Origin: PALSA-600 sp963842335
Lineage (GTDB): Bacteria; Actinomycetota; Thermoleophilia; Gaiellales; Gaiellaceae
Length of the DNA: 64,000 bases
Direction: 5' to 3'
NCBI GenBank assembly: GCA_963842335.1
Contig: CAWJGF010000011.1
Span: 186,001-250,000 of the forward strand
A program made the position numbers and the translations under genes. Below are positions 16,208 through 24,705 of the stretch, piece after piece (position 1 is the stretch's first letter; each line of letters starts with the position of its first letter). The notes under the pieces were generated by a model. It was not told the origin of the DNA. It did no database searches and worked only from the letters and a program-made list of their open reading frames with translations.

Positions 16208-16912
16208 GTGGACGCGCTGGCTTCGATCGCGGCCGAGCCGCAGCAGGCCGGCCTGTTCCTCGATATCGACGGCGTTCTCGCCCCGATCGTCCCGCAACCC
16301 GAGGATGCGCTCGTGCCGCCCGAGACGCGCGCGGAGTTACGCCGGCTCGCGGCCCGCTACCGGCTGGTCGCGTGCGTCACCGGGCGCCAATCGAGTGTTG
16401 CCCGCGAGATCGTCGGGGTGCCCGAGCTGACGTACGTGGGAGAGCACGGCCTGGAGCTCGACCCGCGCGCGCAGGAGTACGGCCAGCGGATCCACGCGTT
16501 CGCGGCGCGGGCGCCCTGGCCCGCCGAGCTCAAACCGCTGAGCGTCGCGTTCCACTACCGGACGGCGACCGATCAGGAAGCCGCGCGCGCGACCCTCGAG
16601 ACCGTCGCCGCGCGGGCGCTCGACGAGGGGTTCCGGACCCGGTGGGGACGCATGGTGCTCGAGGTGCTGCCTCCGGTCGATGCCTCAAAAGGAACGGCTG
16701 TGCGAGCGATGCTGCTGGAGACGGGTTTGCGCAGGGCGCTCTACGCCGGTGACGACACGACCGACCTCGACGGCTTCGCGGCGCTCGATGGACTCGACGT
16801 CGCCGTGCGCGTCGCCGTCGTCTCGGCCGAAGGCCCGTCGGACCTCGGGCTCCGCGCGGACCTGCTCGTCGGCGCTCCCGCCGCGTTCCTCGAACTGCTC
16901 CGGCAGCTATAA
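16208..16912 (+). CDS. otsB: Trehalose-6-phosphate phosphatase
   Basis: This 234-residue HAD-superfamily enzyme has FLDIDGVLAPIV (nucleophile Asp and acid/base Asp), VTGRQS, YVGEHGLELD, SKGTAVRAML and the metal motif YAGDDTTDLDGF. These match trehalose-phosphatases, which release trehalose from trehalose-6-phosphate. No otsA lies in the window. The GTG at 16208 is favoured by the TACTCT hexamer 7 bases upstream; a GTG at 16190 would overlap that hexamer. Its end overlaps the convergent response regulator by six bases. Confidence 0.88.
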   Translation: MDALASIAAEPQQAGLFLDIDGVLAPIVPQPEDALVPPETRAELRRLAARYRLVACVTGRQSSVAREIVGVPELTYVGEHGLELDPRAQEYGQRIHAFAARAPWPAELKPLSVAFHYRTATDQEAARATLETVAARALDEGFRTRWGRMVLEVLPPVDASKGTAVRAMLLETGLRRALYAGDDTTDLDGFAALDGLDVAVRVAVVSAEGPSDLGLRADLLVGAPAAFLELLRQL

Positions 16913-17617
16913 GCCGAGGCGCTCGCGCAGTTGGCGCGACTGCCGACGCGCCACATCGAGCTCGGTGCGGTCGGAATCGGCGAGCTGCAGGCGGAACCGA
17001 TCGGGCGCTGCCCGACGGACACCCGCGACCTTGCTCAGGTTGACGAGATACGACCGGTGGATGCGCGCGAAGCGACCGCCGGGCAGGCGCTCCTCGAGCT
17101 CACCGAGCGACGCCGTGCAGAGGTACGAGTGGTCGTACGTGTGAACGCGGCTGTAGTCGCCGTCCGCCTGCACGTAGTGCACCTGATCGAAGTCGAGCAG
17201 CTCGGTCCCGCTGCCTGCGACGACGGGAATCTTCTCGACCGGCAGCGCATTCTCCGTCGACCGCTCGCGCAGGCGCTCGACCACGCGCGCGAGCCGATCA
17301 GGGTCGACGGGTTTCAGCAGATAGTCGAACGCCTCGATCGCGAACGCGTCGACGGCGTAGCGCTCATGCGCAGTGACGAACACGACGGCGGGCGGGTTGC
17401 GCCGCTCACGGACGAGCGGCGCCGCCTCGACGCCCGTCAACCCTGGCATCTCGACATCGAGGAAGACGACGTCGACGGCGAGCTCGCGGGCGAGCTCGAG
17501 CGCCTCCGTCGCACCGGCGGCTTCGCCGGCGATGCTCACCTCGGAATGCGTCGCGAGCAGATAGCGCAGCTCCGACCGTGCCGGAGCCTCGTCGTCGACG
17601 ATCAGAGCGCGAATCAC
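16907..17617 (-). CDS. LytTR-family response regulator
   Basis: This 236-residue protein has a receiver domain with ALIVDDEAPARSEL (acidic pocket), VVFLDVEMPGLTG (phosphorylated Asp) and FDYLLKPVD. The C-terminal LytTR DNA-binding domain includes VHYVQADGDYSRVHTYD and RFARIHRSYLVNLSKV. It should be phosphorylated by the sensor kinase encoded just upstream, whose stop overlaps its GTG start (GTGA). Targets are unknown; LytTR regulators bind pairs of direct repeats. Confidence 0.92.
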   Translation of the reverse strand: MIRALIVDDEAPARSELRYLLATHSEVSIAGEAAGATEALELARELAVDVVFLDVEMPGLTGVEAAPLVRERRNPPAVVFVTAHERYAVDAFAIEAFDYLLKPVDPDRLARVVERLRERSTENALPVEKIPVVAGSGTELLDFDQVHYVQADGDYSRVHTYDHSYLCTASLGELEERLPGGRFARIHRSYLVNLSKVAGVRRAAPDRFRLQLADSDRTELDVARRQSRQLRERLGL

Positions 17618-18678
17618 TCGCCCACCGGAACCTCGAGCCGGACCACTGTCCCGAATGGGAACGACCGAAGTCGCACCCCCTCACCGTAGTGCGCGGTGAG
17701 CCGGAGGTTGACGCTCGCAAGCCCGAGCCCCGTCCCCTCGCCGACCCCCTGCTCGAGCACGCGGTCGATCGCCTCGCGCGCGATGCCGCGACCGTCGTCC
17801 CGCACCGTCACCCGCAGCTTGCCGCGGCGCACCCGCGCGCGGACCAGCAGGTGGAGCGGACGGTCGGTCTTCCCATGCTTGACCGCGTTCTCGACGAGCG
17901 GCTGCACGAGCAGCGGCGGCAGGCGCACCCCGAGCGCCGCAGGCGCGGCGTCGACCGTCACCTCCAGCTGCGAGCCGAAGCGCGCTTGCTCGAGATCGAG
18001 GTAGCTGCGCACGTGCCGCAGCTCCTCCTCCAGCGTCACGAATTCACCGGGATTCGCGAAACGTCCCCGCAGGTGGTCGGCGAACGCAAGCACGAGCTTG
18101 CGGGCCTGCTCGGGATCCGTACGGATGAACGACGCGATCGTGTTCAGCGCGTTGAAGACGAAGTGCGGCTCCATCTGCGCCTGCAGCGCCGTCGTGGTCG
18201 CTGTCGTGAGCTCTGAGAGCTGGAGCTGCGCCGAGAGCTGCTCGCCGAGCCCGTCGAGGGTCGCGACCGCAGTCTCGTCGAGGGGCGAGCCGACGGTCGC
18301 GTAGGCGACGACGGAGCCCGCGGGGCCGTCCGAGAAGAGCAACGGCACGACGGCGGCCGCGCCGAGCGGGCACGCCGGATGGACACACTCCGTACGGATC
18401 CCGAGCGGTGCGAGCAGCGGCCGCCGCTGCGAGAGGACCTCGTAGACAGGACGGATCGGCTGGTCCCCGGCCGCGTGGTGATCGGCACCGGCGCCCACAA
18501 ACGCAAGGACGTGATGTGTGTCGGTGACGGCGACGGCGCCGTATCCGAGCTTCTCGAAGAGCTCGTACGCGACGGTGCGCGCTGCGCTCTCGGTCAACCC
18601 GCGGCGAAGCTCAGGCAGCGTCGCGGCGAGCAGTTCGAGCACCGGCGTCTGCCGCCGTGGCCGGCGGACACGCGGCAT
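17614..18678 (-). CDS. LytS-type sensor histidine kinase without membrane segments
   Basis: This 354-residue protein has the histidine-kinase motif QMEPHFVFNALNTIASFIR near residue 195, typical of the LytS/YpdA group. A HATPase domain follows, with VENAVKHG, RDDGRGI and GTGLGLASVNLRL. The N-terminal half (YELFEKLGYGAVAVTD to about residue 140) looks like a GAF-like sensory domain. No transmembrane helices are present, so it probably senses a cytoplasmic signal. Its ATG directly abuts the stop of the 5'-nucleotidase-like gene (TAGATG). Confidence 0.9.
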   Translation of the reverse strand: MPRVRRPRRQTPVLELLAATLPELRRGLTESAARTVAYELFEKLGYGAVAVTDTHHVLAFVGAGADHHAAGDQPIRPVYEVLSQRRPLLAPLGIRTECVHPACPLGAAAVVPLLFSDGPAGSVVAYATVGSPLDETAVATLDGLGEQLSAQLQLSELTTATTTALQAQMEPHFVFNALNTIASFIRTDPEQARKLVLAFADHLRGRFANPGEFVTLEEELRHVRSYLDLEQARFGSQLEVTVDAAPAALGVRLPPLLVQPLVENAVKHGKTDRPLHLLVRARVRRGKLRVTVRDDGRGIAREAIDRVLEQGVGEGTGLGLASVNLRLTAHYGEGVRLRSFPFGTVVRLEVPVGE

Positions 18679-19941
18679 CTAGCGAAGGTCCTCTTCGATC
18701 GCCTCACGAACGATCGTCGGGAAGTCATAGCGCGGCTTCAGGCGCCAATCGGCGAGCGCAAGGCCGCTGAACGGATCGAGCTCCCAATCTGTCCCGGCCA
18801 CCCGGTACGTGCGCTCGGGATCGATGGCGCCTGGGTCGATGCCGGCGACCGCCAATCTGCCGCGCGCGCGACCGCGCAGCGGCCGCGGCGTCTCGCCTGC
18901 GAACCCGGGATCGTTTCCGCGCACGATCATGTCGGCGAGCTGCACGCCCAGGATCGACGCGACACCAGGGTTCGCGGCCGACTCCGATGCTTCCCACAAT
19001 GCACCGCGCGTGACGACGCCGGGCGGCAGGTCGCCGAGGCACATGCCCTCGGTGAAGAGCCCTACGTCCGCGTTCATTCGGCGACGGAGCATCGCTGCGA
19101 TCCAGGCGGCGTCGAGCGGCTCGTCGACGCGACCCAGAACCTCGGCCAGCGTCAGCTGCACCTCGGCTTCGATCGCGGCCGTCTCGGCGGCGAGGCCAGG
19201 CCACGGCTCGGTGCCGTCCGGCACCGGCTCGACCGACGCCGACCGCGTCGCTCCGTCGACCTCGATCCGCCCGAGGTGGTCCCCGTACGCGCCTGCCTGA
19301 GTCACGAGCACGTCGCCGATCCACTCACCTTCGGGCAGGAGGTCGTGGGAGTGCGCGCCGACGATCACGTCGAGCTCCTTCTGGAGCGCCGCCGCGATCC
19401 GGCGGTCGTCCCAGCGCTCCGCCGGCTCGGCGAGCCCGAGGTGCGAGAGGAAGACGACGAGCTCGGCCCCTTGCGCGCGCAACTCGCGCGCGCACCGCTG
19501 CGCGACCTCGAGCTCGTCGAGCTTCTCGAAGCCCCAATCGGTGTCAGCGAAGAGCGTGCGAAACGGGGCCGTGAGCCCGAAGACGCCGACGTTGCCGAGC
19601 AGCACCGACGGAACGACGCCGTCAACCGGGGCGAAGTTCGCGAGCAAGAGCGGGTAGGACGCGGCGCGCGCCTGCTCGGCGATCACGCCGGGCCCGTAGC
19701 GCAGCCACGTCGCGTTGCCGACAGTGGCTGCGTCGCACGTCGTCCGCGCGAGCAACCGATGCATCGCGACGCCCTTCGTCATGCTCGAGAGGCGGTTCGT
19801 GGTCTCCTCGACGTCGCCGGCGTCGAGATACAGCACCGGGTGCGGTGAATCCGCCTTGGCGCGGCGAACGAGCGTCGCGATCTGCGCGATCCGCTCCTCG
19901 CGACCGTGGATGTCGTTCGTGTGGAGAATCGTCAACCTCAC
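18679..19941 (-). CDS. 5'-nucleotidase/UshA-like metallophosphatase, apparently cytoplasmic
   Basis: This 420-residue protein begins directly with LTILHTNDIHGREERI, the two-metal motif of calcineurin-like 5'-nucleotidases. DAGDVEETTN, VGNATW, FLSHLGL and GAHSHDLL follow, and then a C-terminal nucleotidase-type domain. Classical relatives are exported; here no signal peptide is present at the GTG (19941), which overlaps the HAD gene stop (GTGA). The substrate could be a nucleotide or another phosphoester. It sits between a HAD phosphatase and a two-component system. Confidence 0.88.
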   Translation of the reverse strand: MRLTILHTNDIHGREERIAQIATLVRRAKADSPHPVLYLDAGDVEETTNRLSSMTKGVAMHRLLARTTCDAATVGNATWLRYGPGVIAEQARAASYPLLLANFAPVDGVVPSVLLGNVGVFGLTAPFRTLFADTDWGFEKLDELEVAQRCARELRAQGAELVVFLSHLGLAEPAERWDDRRIAAALQKELDVIVGAHSHDLLPEGEWIGDVLVTQAGAYGDHLGRIEVDGATRSASVEPVPDGTEPWPGLAAETAAIEAEVQLTLAEVLGRVDEPLDAAWIAAMLRRRMNADVGLFTEGMCLGDLPPGVVTRGALWEASESAANPGVASILGVQLADMIVRGNDPGFAGETPRPLRGRARGRLAVAGIDPGAIDPERTYRVAGTDWELDPFSGLALADWRLKPRYDFPTIVREAIEEDLR

Positions 19942-20576
19942 GGCGTGGTGAGGTCGAGCACCTCGGGGATCGAGGTGATGCGCGGGCCGTCCCAGTCGTG
20001 CAGCTCGGGCCACATCGGCCCCTCGCCGGGCCTGTGGATGAGAATCGCCTCCATCCCGACGCGGCGGGCGCCCGCAAGCTCGTCGTTCGCACCGTCGCCG
20101 ACGAAGACGGCGTCACGCGGCTCGACGCCGAGCGCCTCGCAGCAGGCGAGGTAGATCCGCGGGTCGGGCTTGGACACGCCGAGCCTCGACGAGAAGATCT
20201 CCGCGTCGAACAAGCCGGCGAGCTGCGAGTCCTCCCAGAGCGTCTCGACATCCTCAGTGCACACGGTGATCAGGCCGACGAGCTGGCCTCGACCACGGAG
20301 TGCGCGCAACGTGTCGACCACGCCAGGCCGCGGCTGGAGTGCGCGCCGCACGTACTCCAGGCGGAGGGAGCAGATCTCGTCGAGTGACTCCGGCCTGACG
20401 CCTGCTTCGGCAAGCGCGTCCCTGATCGGTCTCGTGTAGCGCGTCTTCGCCCGATCCCAGCGCTCGGCAAAGCCCCTGTCGGCGACGACGGCCGAGACGT
20501 CGGCCAGCATCTGCGCCGCTGCTTCGGGATCCCAGTCGATCAGCGTCTCCCAGAGATCGAAGATCACTGCGCGCAC
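19938..20576 (-). CDS. HAD-family hydrolase (phosphatase-like)
   Basis: This 212-residue protein has motif I VIFDLWETLIDWD and a helical cap. Motif II is LITVCTEDVETLWE (an unusual Thr/Val/Cys context), with LGVSKPDPRIYLACCEALG (Lys) and VFVGDGANDELAGARRVG (acidic motif) after it. The substrate is unknown; relatives are sugar-phosphate or nucleotide phosphatases. The GTG at 20576 gives a normal N terminus and overlaps the decarboxylase by 13 bases; a GTG at 20567 (GTGA overlap) would remove the first strand residues. Confidence 0.85.
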   Translation of the reverse strand: MRAVIFDLWETLIDWDPEAAAQMLADVSAVVADRGFAERWDRAKTRYTRPIRDALAEAGVRPESLDEICSLRLEYVRRALQPRPGVVDTLRALRGRGQLVGLITVCTEDVETLWEDSQLAGLFDAEIFSSRLGVSKPDPRIYLACCEALGVEPRDAVFVGDGANDELAGARRVGMEAILIHRPGEGPMWPELHDWDGPRITSIPEVLDLTTP

Positions 20577-21850
20577 GCGCGGAGCACCTCCCACGAACGG
20601 TGGAGGTCAGCCTCGGTCGTGCGCGCATTGCCGATCGCGAGGCGGATGACGTCCTCGCCCCGCAACCGGGTCGCCGCGACGAAGAGCTCGCCGGTCGCAG
20701 TCGCGGCGCGCGCGAGCTCGAAGTTGTCGCTCGCCAGGTGCCGGAAGCAGACGGTCGAGAAGGGATGCGGCGCCGTGACCGCCCAACCCGGCTCGGCCTC
20801 GACCCACGAGGCAAAGAGCTGTGCCAGACGGACGTGCTCGCGGATCAGGTCACGCAAGCCCTCGGCGCCGTAGTGACGGAGCACCGCCCAGAGCTTCAGC
20901 GCCCGGAACCGGCGGCCGAGCGCCGGCCCGTAGTCCTTCAGATCGACGGCCGCGTCGGTCGAGGCCAGATACTCGGGGGCCAGGGCGAACGTCTCGTGGA
21001 AGACCTCCGGGCGCCGCGTCCACAGCGCGGCGCAGTCCATCTGCGTGAAGAGCCACTTGTGCGGGTTGACGACGATTGAGTCCGCCTCCTCGACGCCCGC
21101 GAGGCACCAGCGCAGCTCGGGACAGACGGCGGCCGAGCCGGCATAGGCCGCATCGACATGCAGCCAGGCGCCGATCTCCTGGCAGCGGCGAGCGAGCTCC
21201 GGGACGGGATCGATGGAGGTCGTCCCGGTCGTGCCGACCGTCGCGACGATCGCCGTCGCGTCGTCGAACGGAGCGTCCGCGCGCATGCGGAACTCGCCGT
21301 CGACCTCGACCGTCCGAAACTCCAGTCCGACAAGCCGTGACGCTTTCTCGACGCTGAAGTTCGCCTGCTCGGATGCGTACACGACCCCGCCCGGCTTCAG
21401 CGTGCGTGCCGCTGCGAGCGCCGCGATCGTCGCAGTCGATGCCGTGTCCTCGATGTGACCATGCCAGCCGCGCGGCAACCCGAGCAACTGCGCGAGCCAG
21501 TCGAGCACCGTCACCTCGAGCTCGGTGGCAGCCGGGGAAGAAAGCCACGTCATGGCGTTCACGTTCAGCGTCGCGATCAGAAGCTCGGCCAGGATCCCAG
21601 GCTCGGAGCCGGTGTTCGCGAACCAAGCGAAGAAGCGCGGATGGTTCCAGTGCGTGACCCCGGGAAGGATCACGTCGTCGAGATCGCGCAGCAACGCTTC
21701 GAAGGGCTCACCGTGCTCGGGCGGGGCAGGCGGGAGCAGCGCGCGGATCGCGCCCGGCTCGACGTCCGCGGCAACGGGCAGCTCTCCGACTCGCGCGAGG
21801 TACGCGTCGGCCCAGTCGGCCGCGAGGTCGAGGTCCTCGCGGAACGTCAC
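20564..21850 (-). CDS. Group II PLP-dependent decarboxylase family (aromatic amino acid decarboxylase or aldehyde synthase)
   Basis: This 428-residue fold-type I PLP enzyme is close in pattern to animal and plant aromatic L-amino-acid decarboxylases. It shows THWNHPRFFAWF, IEDTASTATI, ATVGTTGTTSIDPV, WLHVDAAYAGSA and the PLP lysine in NPHKWLFTQMDC (Lys265). At the position of the PLP-stacking histidine (DQAHSS in DDC) it has Asn (SEQANFSVEKA, Asn164). In insects that Asn marks aldehyde-forming enzymes. A loop tyrosine (APEYL) is kept. The GTG start overlaps the polX stop (GTGA). Confidence 0.88.
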   Translation of the reverse strand: MTFREDLDLAADWADAYLARVGELPVAADVEPGAIRALLPPAPPEHGEPFEALLRDLDDVILPGVTHWNHPRFFAWFANTGSEPGILAELLIATLNVNAMTWLSSPAATELEVTVLDWLAQLLGLPRGWHGHIEDTASTATIAALAAARTLKPGGVVYASEQANFSVEKASRLVGLEFRTVEVDGEFRMRADAPFDDATAIVATVGTTGTTSIDPVPELARRCQEIGAWLHVDAAYAGSAAVCPELRWCLAGVEEADSIVVNPHKWLFTQMDCAALWTRRPEVFHETFALAPEYLASTDAAVDLKDYGPALGRRFRALKLWAVLRHYGAEGLRDLIREHVRLAQLFASWVEAEPGWAVTAPHPFSTVCFRHLASDNFELARAATATGELFVAATRLRGEDVIRLAIGNARTTEADLHRSWEVLRACAQ

Positions 21851-23559
21851 GGGCGCGTCTTCCGCAACTTCTCGATCTGCTTCCACGTCCGCGTGTTCAG
21901 CACGTCGTCGCGCTCGAGCCACGCGCGTCGCGCGAGGCCGACACCGAGCTCGACGTAGTCGAGCGCGTCGATCTGGTGGCCGTCAGAGTTGATCACGAGC
22001 TTCAGCCCGGCCTCGCGGGCGGCCCGGGCGTGCACGTCCGAGAGGTCGAGCCGGTCGGGTTGCGAGTTGATCTCGAGGAAGGTGCCTGTTGCTAGGGCGT
22101 GCTCGACGACGCGTTCGGCGTCGACGAGCGACGGCTCGCGCTTGCCGATCTTGCGCCCGGTGAGGTGCCCGATGCAGTCGACGTATGGATTGTCCATCGC
22201 GCCCAGCACGCGGCCGGTCGGATCGTGATCGAAGCGCGAGTGCACCGATGCCACCACCCAGTCTCGCGTTGCGAGCTCGTCGTCCGAGACGTCGAGCGAG
22301 CCGTCGGGCCGGATGTTCACCTCGATCCCCTTCAGGATCCGCATGGGCGCGACGAGCTGGTTCAACGCATCGATCTGCTCCGACTGCTGCCTGAGCAGGT
22401 CGCCGCGCAGCCGCTGGGAGTGATCGCAGATCGCGTAGTACGCGTAGCCACGCAGCTTCGCCGCCGCCACCATGTCCTCGAGCGAGTCCTTCCCGTCCGA
22501 CCAGGTGGTGTGCGTGTGCAGGTCGCCGCGCAGATCGGACAGCTCGACGAGAGACGGCAGCTCGCCGCGCCGTGCCGCCGCGAGCTCGCCACCGTCCTCG
22601 CGCAATTCGGGTGGGATCCAGTCGTAGCCGAGGAAGCGGTAGACATCCTCCTCGCGCGCGAAGCGCTGCTCCTCACCGGTCTCGACAACGGTGACGGAGT
22701 ACTCGGACACCGAGAAGCCGCGCCGGACAGCGTCCTCGCGCAATGCGACGTTGTGGTTCTTCGACCCGGTGAAGTGCTGCAGGAGGTTGCCGTAGCTCTC
22801 GGGAGGGACGACGCGCAGGTCGAAGCGCAGCCCGTCGTTCGAGACCACGGTCGCCTTCGTCGTGCCCTTGGCCGCCACGTCGACCACCCAGTCGAACGAG
22901 CAGAAGTGTTCGACGAGCGCCTCGGGGTCGGTGGCCGTCGCGATGATGTCGAGGTCGCGAACCGATTCGCGCATGCGACGGGCCGAGCCGGCAATCGAGA
23001 CCTCGACCGCCGCCGGGTGCTCGCGCAGCACCGCGACGAGGGCGCGCAACTTCGGCAGGGTCGTTCCGAGGAGCGCCCGGCGCGGCCCCTCGGCCGCTTG
23101 CGGCTGGGCGAGCGCGATCGCGATCTTCTCTTCGGTACCAGGCCCGATCCCGGCATGGCCGCGAAGCTCGCCGGCCTCGGCGGCGGCCTTCAGCCCGGCG
23201 ACGGTCGTGATCCCGAGCTCCTGCCAGATACGCCGCGCGGTCTTTGGGCCGAGCCCCGGCAGGCGCATGAAGGCGGCAACCTCGGCCGGGACGACAGCCT
23301 TCCGTTTCGTCAAGGCATGGATCTCGCCGTCGTCGACAACCTCGACGATCTTTGCCTCGATCGTCTTGCCGATGTCCTGCAGTTCCTTCGCCTTGCCCTT
23401 CAGTGCAAGCTCGGCCACCGAGGACGGCGTATCGCGAATTCGCGCCGCAGCGCGCCGGTAGGAGCCGACACGAAACGAGTCGGCTCCCTCGAGCTCCATG
23501 AGGTCCCCGAGCAGCTCCAACTGGTCGGCGAGCTCGTTGTTGCGCGGGAGATCGGCCAT
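21847..23559 (-). CDS. polX: DNA polymerase/3'-5' exonuclease PolX
   Basis: This 570-residue protein has the full PolX layout. The Pol-beta-like part has helix-hairpin-helix segments (FMRLPGLGPKTARRIWQELG) and a catalytic nucleotidyltransferase region (IAGSARRMRESVRDLDIIATA). The C-terminal PHP domain has DLHTHTTWSDGKDS, AICDHSQRL and INSDGHQIDALD. It acts in base-excision and gap-repair synthesis. It is the first gene of the operon running to the LytTR regulator. TATGAT lies 6 bases before its ATG, a strong leaderless promoter. Confidence 0.95.
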   Translation of the reverse strand: MADLPRNNELADQLELLGDLMELEGADSFRVGSYRRAAARIRDTPSSVAELALKGKAKELQDIGKTIEAKIVEVVDDGEIHALTKRKAVVPAEVAAFMRLPGLGPKTARRIWQELGITTVAGLKAAAEAGELRGHAGIGPGTEEKIAIALAQPQAAEGPRRALLGTTLPKLRALVAVLREHPAAVEVSIAGSARRMRESVRDLDIIATATDPEALVEHFCSFDWVVDVAAKGTTKATVVSNDGLRFDLRVVPPESYGNLLQHFTGSKNHNVALREDAVRRGFSVSEYSVTVVETGEEQRFAREEDVYRFLGYDWIPPELREDGGELAAARRGELPSLVELSDLRGDLHTHTTWSDGKDSLEDMVAAAKLRGYAYYAICDHSQRLRGDLLRQQSEQIDALNQLVAPMRILKGIEVNIRPDGSLDVSDDELATRDWVVASVHSRFDHDPTGRVLGAMDNPYVDCIGHLTGRKIGKREPSLVDAERVVEHALATGTFLEINSQPDRLDLSDVHARAAREAGLKLVINSDGHQIDALDYVELGVGLARRAWLERDDVLNTRTWKQIEKLRKTRP

Positions 23560-23580
23560 GCAGCGATCATAGGCGCGGCG
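23560..23580. promoter_or_regulatory. Divergent promoters between polX and the glycosyltransferase
   Basis: On the minus strand TATGAT (23571 to 23566) lies 6 bases before the polX ATG. On the plus strand a weaker TAGGCG (23570-23575) sits 5 bases before the ATG at 23581. The two elements share two bases. With only 21 bases between the start codons, both mRNAs must be leaderless or nearly so. Confidence 0.5.
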
Positions 23581-24285
23581 ATGCGGGCCACCCTCTGCCT
23601 TCCGACCTACAACGAGCGAGAGAACCTCGCGCGGATGATCGAGGCCCTCGCCGGGGTGCTCCGCGACGGCGACCGCGTGCTCGTGATCGACGACAACTCG
23701 CCGGACGGAACGGGCGCGATCGCAGATGAGCTCGCCGCGAAGCACCCATTCGTCACCGTCCTGCACCGTGAGCGGAAGGAAGGGCTCGGTCGCGCCTACA
23801 TCGACGGCTTCCAACACGTCCTCGCCGGAGACGCAGAGCTCGTCCTCGAGATGGACTGTGACTTCTCACACAGCCCGCAGGACGTGCCACGGTTGATTGC
23901 AGCGGCCGAGGACGGCGCCGACGTCGTTCTGGGCTCGCGCTACGTCCCTGGAGGCGGCGTCCGCAACTGGGGGCTCGTGCGGCAGTTGATCTCCCGCGGC
24001 GGCTCCGTTTACACGGCGCTCTTCCTGCAGATGGGCGTGAAGGACCCGACGGGCGGGTTCAAGTGCTTTCGCCGCACGGTGCTCGAGGGCCTCGACCTGG
24101 CCGCGATCACGCCTCGCGGCTACGCCTTCCAGATCGAGACGACCTACCGCGCGAAGCAGGCCGGCTTCCGGATCGTGGAGATCCCGATCACCTTCTCGGA
24201 CCGCGTAGCCGGTCAGTCGAAGATGAGCCGGGCGGTTGTCCTCGAGGCGATCTGGCGCGTGCCGCTCCTACGCCTCCGCGGCTAA
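23581..24285 (+). CDS. Polyprenol-phosphate mannose synthase-like glycosyltransferase (GT2)
   Basis: This 234-residue GT-A enzyme starts LCLPTYNERENLARMI, followed by VLVIDDNSPDGTG, the metal-binding LEMDCDFSHSP, VLGSRYVPGG and TGGFKCFRR. These match bacterial DPM/Ppm1 catalytic domains, which transfer mannose (or glucose) from GDP- or UDP-sugar to polyprenyl phosphate. There is no C-terminal membrane domain, so it is the soluble type. The donor sugar is inferred from the family only. Thioredoxin follows 9 bases later with its own promoter. Confidence 0.88.
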   Translation: MRATLCLPTYNERENLARMIEALAGVLRDGDRVLVIDDNSPDGTGAIADELAAKHPFVTVLHRERKEGLGRAYIDGFQHVLAGDAELVLEMDCDFSHSPQDVPRLIAAAEDGADVVLGSRYVPGGGVRNWGLVRQLISRGGSVYTALFLQMGVKDPTGGFKCFRRTVLEGLDLAAITPRGYAFQIETTYRAKQAGFRIVEIPITFSDRVAGQSKMSRAVVLEAIWRVPLLRLRG

Positions 24286-24294
24286 CCTGCGTTG
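24283..24294 (+). promoter_or_regulatory. Leaderless promoter of the thioredoxin gene
   Basis: TAACCT (24283-24288) lies exactly 6 bases before the ATG at 24295 and overlaps the stop codon of the upstream gene. There is no ribosome-binding site, so this supports ATG 24295 over a TTG one codon upstream. Confidence 0.5.
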
Positions 24295-24606
24295 ATGCGG
24301 GACGTGACGGACGCCAGCTTCGATGCCGACGTCCTCCAGGCCGGAAAGACGGTCGTCGTCGACTTCTGGGCCCCGTGGTGCGGGCCGTGCATGGCGATCG
24401 CGCCGGCCCTCGAGGAGCTCTCCACGACGACCGACAAGATCGAGTTCGTGAAGCTCGACATCGACGCGAATCCCGAGACAGCGCAGCGCTTCGGGGTGCT
24501 CTCGATCCCGACCGTGATCCTCTTCGAGGGCGGCGAGCCACGGCAGAGCGTGTTCGGTGCCCGGTCGAAGAAGCACTTCGAGAAGTCGTTCTCGGCTTAC
24601 TTGTAA
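24295..24606 (+). CDS. trxA: Thioredoxin
   Basis: This 103-residue single-domain thioredoxin has the redox site WCGPC at residues 28-32 in VVVDFWAPWCGPCMAIAPAL. The cis-proline is in VLSIPTVILFEGG. It keeps cytoplasmic proteins reduced and supplies electrons to reductases. The length and motif are standard. The last residues are SFSAYL. Confidence 0.95.
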   Translation: MRDVTDASFDADVLQAGKTVVVDFWAPWCGPCMAIAPALEELSTTTDKIEFVKLDIDANPETAQRFGVLSIPTVILFEGGEPRQSVFGARSKKHFEKSFSAYL

Positions 24607-24705
24607 ATCACCACAACGGGGGACGCGGCGCCCAAGCGGCCGACCCACGATCCGTGCGACAACGCGACCGGGGGCGGCCGGCTTCATCTCTCCGGGGGGA
24701 CCATC

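Noticed and set aside
22099..24285. A 728-residue open frame on the plus strand over polX and the glycosyltransferase
   Set aside because: Its last 234 residues are the real glycosyltransferase; the upstream part is antisense to polX, has no family features and reflects the lack of stops in GC-rich DNA.
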